DNA of 64,000 nucleotides, from NCBI GenBank assembly GCA_030765045.1, contig CM060962.1:214856031-214920030 (forward strand), written 5' to 3'. The notes beneath the pieces are model-generated. The model was not told the DNA's origin. It ran no database searches and worked only from the letters and a program-made list of their open reading frames with translations. This stretch comes from Tenodera sinensis (taxonomy: Eukaryota > Arthropoda > Insecta > Mantodea > Mantidae). Positions 10,899 to 21,282 of this stretch are shown one piece after another. Positions within the stretch are counted from its first letter, which is position 1. The number at the start of each line of letters is the position of its first letter. A program made the translations under genes and the position numbers.

Positions 10899-11357
10899 TT
10901 TTTTTTTGTAGGTGGAGGGGAAAAATCTTGTTACGAGACCCCATGGTACCGTGGGAGTCGCCATTGAAGATGGCCATACCCACTAAAAAAACCCATCCAC
11001 CGGATTAGGAAGTTGAAAGCCTGCTGCGGTACCGCCTGTAGCACCCGCGCATTCAGTGGTGAAAATAGAGCTGGTTCGTATAGCGTAGCCAGACGGAGAA
11101 GGTTAGGAGCTTGGAGACGAGCTTGACCGAAGCCCAGCTTGCCCCTAGCGGAGTCATGGATGGTTTAGTAGGAGTCATTTGTGATTGCTGTCAGGAATCA
11201 GGGTGCTATGTTGCTTGGCGTGTATACGCCGCGTCTGTTCGTGCACCTCAGAAGTCTGGGAGCGTGTCGATACCCTGCATGCTGGATCCCTGAAACAATC
11301 TAAATATACATGTACATACACTAAGAACAAAGGAAGTGCGTACAATTAGTCTCTTAG
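10899..11357 (-). mobile_element. B1: Jk-B 3' UTR fragment
   Basis: T9 then the B-type end (GGTGGAGGGGAAAAATCTTG) and about 450 bp of Jk-B 3' UTR, including the shared stem-loop at 11026-11048 (GCGG/CCGC). Sequence matches B2, B3, B4 and B5 until TTAGATTAGTG, where it stops short of ORF2. The next 23 bp (to about 11380) match nothing else in the window. Confidence 0.85.
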
Positions 11358-11380
11358 ATTAGTGATACCTACAGAATTTA

Positions 11381-12398
11381 TTTTCTATTTTTTTTTTTTA
11401 CTTTTTTTTAAGGATCGCCCCAACCCGCCGTCCTCGGTGGCGATCATCCAGAGGAGCTACATCGCCTCCCCATGCACATGCTCATGCACAAGCAGGGGGA
11501 CAGGGTGCTAGAGTAGTGGTAAGTACGTTATCGGGTTCCGCGTAGCACCCCGGCAGTGTGGCGTATGTACTAGCATGCAATACATGCATCGTGTATGTGT
11601 TGTGCCGGGTGATACTGATACCAAGGTCTGAGTAGCACCATCGGGAAGTAAATGTATTAAGTTGTTAGCAGGACTAACAGACTGACAGTGTTACGTTTGT
11701 ATAGGGGAAACTTGACAGACTGGACAGTGTTGGATGGCTACCGAAGCCATAGAGACAGACAGACGGACACTGAAAGATAAAGACAATAATAGAGTATATT
11801 ACGCGATTCAGTGGTTGGGCGGGTGTGTGGTGTAGTTAAACATGCCATGCAATGTAATAAGCTGGTTGTCATGCAAGCTGTGTTACTTACGAGTAGTGTA
11901 AAGGAGAAGCAATTTCCATATTCATGTCCGGGTCCATAGCCAGGTCAGATTCCTTACAGGTGGGGGGGCCCTCTCCCCCCCCCCCCCCTCCGGTCCGCCC
12001 TGAAACACAGGGACTTTGAGGGCTAAAAGGAGATAAGGAAGTGTAAAAGGGTGGTCAATTGTAGTAATATGGTGATCCGTATTGAAGATTGGCAGCTGTA
12101 GAGCTGAAACAGAGAAGTTAAGGAGGTTTAAAAGTGTTGAAAAGGTGTATAGCTACGTCAATGGCTGGATTGGGATTAGTGATAGATCTGTTGAAGAGAT
12201 AGAGTGGTCGTTTGTGGCCAAGGGGTTCTGTTTCGTAGTTGCCTATGGATTGTACAAGTACGTTGGGGTTAGTTTTAGCTCTGTCATACAAGTCAGCGGC
12301 AAGCTTTTTAATGAATTCCTCAAGATTAAGTATCTTGAGTTCATCATGGAGTTTCCGAGCCGGAGCAAAAGCGGGAACCTTTGCAATGACTCGGAGTA
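11381..12398 (-). mobile_element. A1: Jk-A 5'-truncated copy
   Basis: T-rich tail (11381-11410), then the A-type end (AAGGATCGCCCCAACCCGCCG). Shared stem-loop at 11532-11552. Post-ORF2 structure at 11961-12023 with an expanded C/G tract. ORF2 C-terminus at 12118-12398 (minus strand, stop at 12118-12120), still in one frame. The copy ends at TGACTCGGAGTA, the target site of X2a. Confidence 0.85.
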
Positions 12399-14107
12399 CT
12401 TTTTTTTCTTTTGAAAGGGGAGACAGAAAGAGAGTTGGACAAGAAAGAGTTGGCTTATTTCGCCGGGAAAAATGGGAGGAAGGGAGGGGAAGAAAAACTA
12501 AACTAAAGGTTTCAAGGGGGGTTTAGGGAGAACTGTATCGTAACTATCGAGGTACCGCCGAAGCACCCTCGCAGTACGGAAGGATACAGCCGTCTATTAC
12601 CGGCATCGTGAAGGGTATTCCGGGAGACAGACATGGCGAGGCCCTGACTGCCACACACGGGGAATTAGGAGTGGAAGGTAAGTTCCAGGATCTTCATGTT
12701 TGGCGGTTCCAATTCCACGAGCGTTTTCCTGTGACGCCACTACATATCATTAGCTTGCATCTTTCGTCGCAAGGGTGGCGATAGTGATCGTAGAAGCCAG
12801 TGTGTGAAAACTCTGGGTGATCAAACTGCTTTGGCCCCCATGGTTGTGGAGAGATGTGCGCTTGTGTAAGAAGCTGCTGAAGTTTAACTTGTCGCTGTTG
12901 TAGATGATTTGCCTGCTGGGATGGTGGCAGGGAGTGGTGTACTTCTGTTTGAGTAGTGGCCACTTGTGTTGTTGGAGTGGTCCTGTTCTCTAGTTGTGTC
13001 AGCTTCTGCTGGACAGATTCGAGAGTTTCTCCGTTGAGTGCGACGTATTCGGTGAGAGTTCTGACTTCAGTTCGTAGCGCTTCTACTGGTTCCTTAAGAT
13101 GAAGTCCGGAGAATGTGTTGGCGGCGGTTGTTGATTAAGGTGGTGACGGCGTTGGTAAGTTGTTGTATGGCGTCTTCAATGCTACCCAGTCGTTGGTTGA
13201 GGGTGAGAACCTCGGAGCAGAGGTATTCCACCTCCTTGCTGGGCGGTTGTGTACTAGCGGTGGCGGCGGCGTATGTGAAGTTCGCCCCTTGGAGTGTTGT
13301 AGATTCTTGCTGAATTGACTGCGTTGTCGGTTGTGGAAGCTGAGTAGGCTGACACTGCTCAGGTGGTGATGCGTCGTATGTGGAGTTCGTCCCTTGGAGT
13401 GTTGAAGATTCTAGCTGCGTAGACTGCGTTGTCGGTTGTGGAAGCTGAGGAGGTTGAGACTGCTCAGGTTGTGGTGCGGCGTGGTTTTGGTGCCCAGGGT
13501 AGAGCGGATAGCAAACCTGCCCGGTGTAGTGGTCTCTCCTGTCGCAGGTGGCGCAATACCTACGACGTCGGGTGAGGTCGTGGTGCTGACAGGAGGATGT
13601 CATTACTGCTGCTCCACAGTAGTGACAATTGGCTCGGGCGACACAGGACTGGGCTTCATGTCCATAAGAGCAGCATCTCCGACAAGGCTGGATCCATTCG
13701 TTCCGACTACACTCAATACGAATGTGTCGGCCGAAGAGGGTGAGTCCTGAGGTGATGGCGGCGGTGTAATGCGTCCTGTCTTGAAAGACAAGTCGCACTA
13801 GGGGTGTCGCTCCGTAGTTACCCCTAATCCTAGAGGCACCGACAAGTGAGCTCCATTTACGTTGTCCCTCCTGTAATATGATCTGCGGATGCAGGTGTCG
13901 ATGAACACCAACGGCAACTGCGCCGAAGCGGCCGTAACGTGGGTTGATTACAGGAGGTTTGGTGGCGGCGGTGTTGTCTTGAGGTGGCGCGTTGTTAGTG
14001 GCGGCGTTCTGCGTCGAGTTGGAATTGGTGGCCGATGTGGCTCCATCTTCCGGCGTTGGCTGCGTATTCCGGCGATATTTCTTCTTCACCATGCTTCCCC
14101 CAGTGGG
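12399..14107 (-). mobile_element. X2a: full-length ORF1-only element with 12-bp target-site duplication
   Basis: Flanked by exact copies of TGACTCGGAGTA (12387-12398 and 14108-14119), which is Jk-A ORF2 sequence. Poly(T) interrupted by a C, then the X-type 3' end, shared stem-loop at 12548-12571, ORF1 and a very short 5' UTR (about 15 nt before the ATG at 14092). Total 1.7 kb. This proves that a unit with ORF1 only, and no ORF2, moves as a complete element. The right-hand duplication is followed at once by the poly(T) of X2b. Confidence 0.92.
12694..14092 (-). pseudogene. X2a ORF1, zinc-knuckle protein with one frameshift
   Basis: MVKKKYRRN start; low-complexity N-terminus; RRM-like segment (LVRLVFQDRTHYTAAITSGL); three knuckles (CRRCCSYGHEAQSC, CHYCGAAVMTSSC.., CATCDRRDHYTGQVC); two copies of the 34-residue QPTTQS repeat; coiled coil (LNQRLGSIEDAIQQL). 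A +1 insertion at about 13130 (GGCGGCGGTTG against GGTGGCGATG in X1) shifts the frame after 332 codons. The remaining C-terminus is intact in the other frame to 12694 and ends with CDERCKLMIC (C-x3-C-x4-C). Predicted role: RNA packaging of its own transcript. Confidence 0.85.
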
Positions 14108-14119
14108 TGACTCGGAGTA

Positions 14120-14578
14120 TTTTTTTTTTTTTTTTTTGAAAGGTGAGACAGAAAGAGAGTTGGAAGGGAAAATAGTTGGCTTATTACGCCGGGAAGGAAG
14201 AAAGGGTGATGGGATAGGTTTCTCGGGGGGATAAGGGAAGAAGTGTGGCGTAGGTGGTGAGGTACCGCCGAAGCACCCTCGCAGTATGTTGGGTTACAGC
14301 CGGTAAAATTACCGGCATCGGGTTAGGATTACCGGGTGACAGTCATGACAAGTCCTGACTGTCACACACGGGAAGTGGACGTGGGATATAGATGGAGAAG
14401 TAAGTATTTATTTTATTTAGGGGGGTGACGGCGTTGACATACGCAAAAGCTGCTCAGACGGGGATGTCGAGAAGTGAAGTTCTCAATGTTGAGAGGTGTT
14501 GAATAGCTGTTGGTTGCGCTTCCTGGTGAGAACCGCGTCGCATTCCAGAACCTCACATAGCTCGCTACATGGTGCAGA
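14120..14578 (-). mobile_element. X2b: truncated X element (3' UTR and ORF1 end)
   Basis: T17, X-type end, shared stem-loop 14259-14280 (GAGG/CCUC), palindrome GCCGGTAAAATTACCGGC (14299-14316), and hairpin with arms GTGACAGTCA/TGACTGTCAC (14336-14365). The last ~80 bp code the ORF1 C-terminus with the C-x3-C-x4-C motif. Cut off by the tail of A3. Confidence 0.85.
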
Positions 14579-17500
14579 TTTTTTTTTTATTTATTTATTT
14601 TTTAATTTTTTTTTAAGGATGGCCCCAACCCGCCGTCCTCGGTGGCGATCATCCAGAGGAGCTACATCGCCTCCCCATGCGCATGCTCATGCACAAGCAG
14701 GGGGACAGGGTGCTGGAGTAGTGATAAGTGTATGTTCGGATTCCGCGTAGCACCCCGGCAGTGTGGCGTATGTACTAGCATGCAATACATGCATCGTGTA
14801 TATGTTGTGCCGGGTGATACTCATACCTAGGTCTGAGTAGCACCATCGGGGAGTAAGTGTGTTAATTAGCTTGTTAGAGGGACTAACAGACTGACAGTGT
14901 TACGTTTGTATAGGGGAAACTTGACAGACTGGACATTGTTGATATGGCTACCGAAGCCATGGGACAGACTGACGGACACTGAAGAATAAAGACACTAATA
15001 GTATGTATTACGCGATTCAGTGGTTGGGCGGGTGTGTGGTGTAGTTAGTCTTACCATGCAATGTGATTAAGCTGTGTCATGCAAGCTGTGTTACTTACAG
15101 TAGTGTAAAGGAGACGCAATTTCCTTAACCATGTCCGGGTCCATAGCCAGGTCAAATTCCTTAAAGGTGGGGGGCCCTCTTCCCCTCCCAGCCGCCCTGA
15201 AACACAGGGACTTTGAGGGCAGTTGGGAATATAGGGAAGTGTGCTAGGATGGTTTATTATTAAATATCGTGGCCCTTGTTGAGGATTTGCAGCTGTAGAG
15301 CTGAAACAGAGAAGTTAAGGGGGTTTAAAAGTATTAAAAAGATGAATTACAACGTCAATAGCAGGGTTAGGGATAGTTATGGATCTGTCGAAGAGAAAAA
15401 GTGGTCGTTTGTGTCCAAGGGGGTCTATTTCGTAGTTGCCTATGGATTGTACAAGTTCATTGTAGTTAGTTTTGGTACGGTCATACAAGTCGGCGGCAAG
15501 CTTTTTAATGAATTCCTCAAGATTGAGTATCTTGAGTTCATCATGGAGTTTCCGAGCCGGAGCAAAGGCAGGAACCTTTGCAATGACTCGGAGTAATTTG
15601 TTCTGGAATCGGATGAGAGTTTTCATGTGTGTAGTGGCAGCGTATCCCCATACGGGGGAAGAGTATGTGAGTATGGGACGAATAGGTGTTTTATATAGTG
15701 TGAGTCCAAGTTTAGGGCTTAGTGCACTATTAAGGTTGATGAGGGGATAGAGGTTGCGTAGTTGGGCTCGTGCTTTGTGTCGTGTTTTTGTAATATGAGG
15801 TTTCCAAGTAAGTCCCTGGTCCATTAAAACTTCCAGGTACAATACTTGGTCAGTCCAGGGGATGTCACTGTTGAATAGTTGTAGGGGTGCCAGAGAATGT
15901 GCTGGGTATCTATGTTTTATTTTCCTCGTGAAGATAATGGCTTGAGATTTCTGGCTATTTACTTTTATTCGCCATTTTTGGAGCCATGGTTCCAGAGTAG
16001 TAAGTGCATTTTGCAGTCTCGTTCTCACGAGGGAAATGCTGCGGGACTGTGTATTTAAGGAAGTATCGTCTGCATAAAGATAAAGATTAATATTTGGGAC
16101 CTTCGGTATGTCATTTATGTAAATGTTAAATAGTGAAGGCCCGAGTAAACTACCCTGGGGTACTCCCGCTCTTATAATGTGCGGATTAGAGGTAGCTCCG
16201 TTTATTGAAGACACAAATTTGCGATTATTTAAGTAGTTGGCAATAAGTTTGACCATAGTGTCCGACACATTTATGTTTTGAAGCTTACGTAAAAGTCCTT
16301 CGTGCCAGACACGGTCAAAGGCACGTTCAATGTCCAATAGGACAGCGCCTGTAGATTGTTTAAAATTAAATGCTCTAGTAATGTTTTTGGTATTGCGAAG
16401 AAGTTGAAGTGTGGTGGAATGTTTAGCGCGAAATCCGAATTGCTCAGGAATGATAATGTTGTGTTTGTGGAGGTGGGCATTTAGTCTTTTCAAAATGATA
16501 CGTTCAAAAAGTTTGCTTAGAGTGCTAAGCAAGCTTATTGGTCTATAATTTTGAGGGTTGGATAAATCCTTGTGTTTCTTGGGAAAATGCAGAATTTTTG
16601 CAAGTTTCCAAGTATCGGGGAAGTAGCCGGAATCAAGTGCGAAATTGAGAATTTCAGTGAGTCTCTGAAGAGCCCAGGCTGGAAGGTTTTTTAAAACTGC
16701 GTTCGGAATGTCATCCAGGCCCGGAGCTTTCTTATTAGGTAAATGTCTAATAATCCATTTGATTTCAGAGACACACGTTTTTCGAATTTTGTTGTGTGTG
16801 GGTCTGTTTTTAAGTTCCCGCGTGACAAAAGCAGTTTCCAAGATAAATTCCCTATTTGAGGGTTCTAGATTTGGAGTGAGGGTTTCCTCCAAGGCATTTG
16901 CTAGCATTTCTGCTTTGTCGAGATCAGAAGTGGCTACTGTTGCTGTACGCGAAGTGGTGGAATAGTAGTTTTCTCGCGGGTTAAATGTTTAGATATACGC
17001 CACACAGATGCATGATTAGTGTCCAAACCAGATAGGGTATCCGCCCATTGTTTGGATATATAATCAGTAGTACGTTTGAGAATATTGTTTTGAATAGATA
17101 GAAATTCCTCGCGATCTACTGGTTGCCTTGTTGGTTGCCATTTTCTTCGAGCACGGTTTCTGGCAGTAGTGAGTCCTTTAATGTCGGAAGGCAGGTGTGT
17201 AATTTTACTAGAGGGGATGTGTAGAGGTACAGCTGTCATTGTGGCAAACTGTATGTTTGTCTGTAATTGTTCGACAGCCTTGTTGAGGTCTTCAATTGTT
17301 GAAAGAGGAGTGTGTGAAATTTCTGTGTCAAGAATGTTTTGAAAAGCTTGCCAGTCTGCTTTATTATAATTGCGTCTAGGTGTTTGTATTGTCGGAGTCA
17401 AGGATCCTTCAAGAGTGAGGAAAATTGGAAGATGATCGGAAGAGAGGTCATTAATGGGGTTCATTTTTAGTCGAGAACTTAGCCCTCGAAAAATGGCAAT

Positions 17501-17997
17501 ATCTAATACATCGGGAGAGTGTTGAGCGTTGTTTGGGATAAAGGTGTATTCTGTGGGGGCATAAATGAGATAGTCAGAATGGTTTTCGTGATTAAGGAGA
17601 GTGTGTCCAGCTGTATTAGAAGTGCGAGAGTTCCAAAGTTGATGTTTCGCGTTAAGGTCCCCGGCAATAATGATAGTATGACTAAGATTTAATAGTGCGT
17701 CTAGATCATCGGTGTCTAGATCGCCGGGTGGGTTATAGGCCGAAATAAGTAGTGTTCTGGTGTTGTTGATTTTGACGAAAACACCAGTAGCTTCGAGTGT
17801 GTTTAAATTTGGTAAAGGGGCAAGTTCGTGTTCAATTGTGCTTCTGATAAATATGGCAGTGCCTCCGCCGTATCTATTTCTGTCGGAGCGATAAATTTTG
17901 AAGTTAGGAATATTAAAGCACGTATTTAAAGCTAAACGTGTTTCTTGAATTAAAACGATATCAATGTTGTGTGTTGTCACAAAGTCAACAAGTTCAG
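14579..17997 (-). mobile_element. A3: nearly complete 3' part of Jk-A
   Basis: Impure T-tract (14579-14612), A-type end, shared stem-loop at 14737-14757 (CGGA/CCCG, one pair lost), post-ORF2 structure at 15168-15220, and ORF2 almost complete from residue ~24. It ends at the TCTTCCGCC that begins a series of related junction sequences (see findings). Confidence 0.85.
15315..17997 (-). pseudogene. A3 ORF2 (endonuclease-RT), one frameshift, N-terminus missing
   Basis: The endonuclease part (16934-17997) keeps VLIQETRLALN, RYGGGTAIF, AYNPPGDLDTDD, AGDLNAKHQLWN and SSDHLPIF, the usual APE-type catalytic residues. A one-base deletion at about 16937 (TACTGTTGC against TACTTGTTGT in A4) splits it from the RT part (15315-16907), which keeps YRPISLLSTLSKLFER, EQFGFRAKHSTT, LLDIERAFDRVW, VPQGSLLGPSLF and YLYADDTSL. 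Only about the first 24 residues and the start codon are missing. Confidence 0.9.
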
Positions 17998-18006
17998 TCT
18001 TCCGCC

Positions 18007-18478
18007 TTTTTTTTTTTTTTTTTTTTTTAAACCGTGGAGGGGAAAAACCCGTTACAGGCGGAGGCCGACATGCTGAGGCCAACAGTGTGAGGGTCCCTGC
18101 GCCCTGAAGGGGGAGGGTTACTCACTAAAAAAACCCTCCACGTGTTAGTTCGTAAAATGCTAAAGGTTTCGTGCATCATCGTGCGTTAGTCGAGTCCCGC
18201 ATAGCACCCCGGTTAGTAATTGAATGCTTTAAGCTGGCATGAATTTCATGCGAGCGAGTCAAATGTTGCTTTTTGGTAATGCCCATGAAACCTGGACATG
18301 ACCAAGAGAGTTACATGCGTTGTTAAGTTGGTGTTAATATGAGACGCAATTATGCTTATGATTAAGGTTGCACAGGCATAGGCCTGTTAGTCGTTATGGT
18401 ACGTGCTAATGTTAGTGTTAGCGTACCTGAGGTTATTCGTGCAATATTTGAGCTTATATCTAGTGTTACACAGGTATT
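18007..18478 (-). mobile_element. Jk-E: 3' fragment of a fourth Jockey family
   Basis: T22, then AAACCGTGGAGGGGAAAAACCCG, related to the B-type end, then about 440 bp not matching the other families except for the shared stem-loop at 18191-18211 (CGGG/CUCG with one G-U pair). Flanked by TCTTCCGCC (17998-18006) and TCTTCCGAC (18479-18487), a 9-bp duplication with one mismatch, so it is a short 5'-truncated insertion. No coding sequence seen. Confidence 0.75.
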
Positions 18479-20294
18479 TCTTCCGACTTTTTTTTTTTTT
18501 AAGGTGGAGGGGAAAAATCTTGTTAAAAGACCCCATGGTACTGTGGGAGTCGCCATTGAAGATGGCCATACCCACTAAAAACCCCATCCACCGGATTAGG
18601 AAGGTGAAAGCCTGCTGCGGTACCGCCTATAGCACCCGCGCATTCAGTGGTGAAGATAGAGCTGGTTCGCATAGCGTAACCAGACGGAGAAGGTTAGGAG
18701 CTTGGAGACGAGCTTGACCGAAGCCCAGCTTGGCCCCTAGCGGAGTCATGGATGGTTTGGTAGGAGTCATTTGTGATTGCTGTCAGGAATCAGGGTGCTA
18801 TGAATCTTGGCGTGAATACGCCGCGTCTGTTCGTGCGCCTCAGAAGTCTGGAAGCGTGTCGATACCCTGCATGCTGGATCCCTGAAACAATCTAAATATA
18901 CATGTACATACACTAAGAACAAAGGAAGTGCGTACAATTAGTCTCTTAGGTTAGTGGTAATTTGTGCGCTTGTGGCGTCGTCAATCTAGTGTAATTATAA
19001 TTGTTACGTTCCGCCGTATGGCGTCGTCTGCAATTCATAATTAAGGTTGTTGATATACCATCCGGCATCGTCAATTGGGTGAGTGCATGTCCGTTGTATC
19101 GCCTGTTCATCTGGAGTGCACACTTGGCGGGCAGTCTGCCTGAAATGCAGGTGCGAGCCAGTTCCACTCCCGAGGGGGCCCTCATCCCCCTGGGTCTGCC
19201 TTATAAATAAGGACTTGAGGGTTATCTGAAGAGAAACTGTAGGTATGAATGTGTGTGTGTGTGTGAGAGAGAGAGAGAGTGAGAGTGATGCACAGTTCAC
19301 ATATGGATAACATCGGGGTAGTTAACTAGGTTGTCCAGATATTGTTGCATGTCAACATCTGGCTCCCCGAGACCAATAGTTCTCTGGAATAGAGATAGTG
19401 GCCTTGCATGTTTGTCGTGCGTTATATCATAATTTCCTAGGTTTTGAATTAGTTCGTTGTGGTTTTTGTTTTCTTATCAAGTAAGTTACAGGAGAGCCTT
19501 TTTATGAAGTGTTCAATGGAATGTACTTTTAGCTCCTCGTGTAATTGGAGCGTTGGAGCTACTTCGGGTAGTCTCGCGATTATTCGGAGTACTCTATTCT
19601 GCATCGTTTGCAGTCTCTTTATGTGTGTTTTCGCTGCATGTCCCCATACGGGTGCAGCGTATGTTAGGATGGGCCGGATTAGTGTTTTATAAAGTGTAGT
19701 GCCCATCTCTAACTTTAGAGTACTGTTTGTGTTGATTATTGGGTATAGCTTATTGAGTTGTGCATTGGCTTTGACTCTTACGGTGTCTACGTGCTGTTTC
19801 CACGTAAGGCCCTGGTCCATTGTTACACCTAAGTAGGTGATGGTTTTTCTGTTCCACTGGATTGGCTCTTGTCCAAGCGTTAATGGCTGAAGGCCGTGTT
19901 TACCATGACGATGCTTAATTCGCTTGGTGAATAAAATTGCCTGGCTTTTTCTGGTATTTACCTTTATGCGCCATTTCGTGAGCCATGGCTCTAAATCATT
20001 TAGAGCGTTTTGTAGCCTGGTGCGTATAATCCTCGGCATGGTTGATTGTATGACAAGCGCTGTGTCATCCGCATATAGATATCGGTCTACTCTTATCGTC
20101 TATGGTAAATCATTTATGTAAATATTAAAGAGGGTGGGCCCCAATAAACTTCCTTGTGGGACCCCTGCCCTGATTGGCCGTCGCGTTGATGTCTCTGTTT
20201 CGACTGCCGTGCGGAACGTTCGGTGAGATAGATAGTCCTTTATTATGGCTATCATAGAGTCCGCGAATTCCAGTGATATGAGCTTTCTGAGTAG

Positions 20295-21072
20295 TGATAC
20301 CGAAATTTAGATTTCCGATCGAATGGGCTTTTGAAAAAGACACGTTTTAATTTAATTGCCGGATATGAGATTTGCGATAAATATTGAGTAATAACATAAA
20401 TAGATAATATAGCAGGAAGTGTTGTAAGGTGAGCAAGATATGAGTAAATAATAGTCGTTAAATTTGTAGAATAAACGCATTATTGGTTTGAAATTAACGA
20501 GTCATGACGTCATACCACATAGTTTAAATACACGTTCGAAAGTCAGTTCTACAAACCTTAAAAGTCGCGCGAGATATCTAATAAAATATAAAGTAAACAT
20601 CGTTTAATCCTAAAAAAGTAATTATATATTTGAAATTCATAAAAGAACATGTTATAATAGAAAGGGACATTTCTAAATTGCGGGAAAAGGAAATAGCATT
20701 TTGGATACGAGGCTTTCTTGGATGACGTCATGACATTCAAATGAACGAACGGTCTTCTTAGCGTGGGTAAGAGAGGAAGAGTCAGTACTCAACCAGAGAC
20801 CAGTACGGGAGTTCGTGCTGCGCGGATGTGATTGCGATGCCTCTACAGATACAAATATTTTCGGCATAACTCCTGAAAATATTTAAAAAGAAAATAAACA
20901 ATATATAAAGTTGTTCTTGGGTTGTCCATTACACTTACGCAAACCCGAGATAAAGAGATCTTATGCAGAACTAGCCGGGGCGAGCTACATCGAAGGGCAA
21001 CGTCACGTCACCAACGACTTCAGCTTCAAATGGCGAGGCAATAACTAGGACACAACGATTATTACAGCTTCA
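20295..21072 (+). repeat. 5' LTR
   Basis: Starts TGATACCGAA, ends ATTACAGCTTCA. Two TGACGTCA palindromes (20505-20512, 20723-20730) match CRE/ATF sites. TTTAAATA (20523-20530) is followed 15-20 nt later by TCAGT (20543-20547), an arthropod initiator match, so transcription may start near 20545. AATAAA at 20893-20898 may serve polyadenylation, which would make R about 350-380 nt long. Confidence 0.93.
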
Positions 21073-21075
21073 AAT

Positions 21076-21104
21076 TGGCGCCCAACGTGGGGCTCGAACC
21101 CACG
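21076..21104 (+). promoter_or_regulatory. Primer binding site, tRNA-Lys type
   Basis: Three bases after the LTR, TGGCGCCCAACGTGGGGC begins a match to the 3' end of tRNA-Lys(CUU), the primer type also used by foamy viruses. The complementarity appears to run on through CTCGAACCCACG, i.e. about 29 nt into the T arm, longer than the usual 18. Confidence 0.85.
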
Positions 21105-21282
21105 AAAGAATGGACCAACCCCCCAAGACGACCAGATCAGCATCGAACCAGCAGACAAGAAGGTGCCCAGCGTGTCAACATCTGTGAAACGTGTAGTGAA
21201 CAAGTTTAAGTGCAGTTAAAGTGAAATAGTGAAAATATTGAAAATTTTGGTGAGTAGAAAAACACATGTAAATAGCTTAGAA

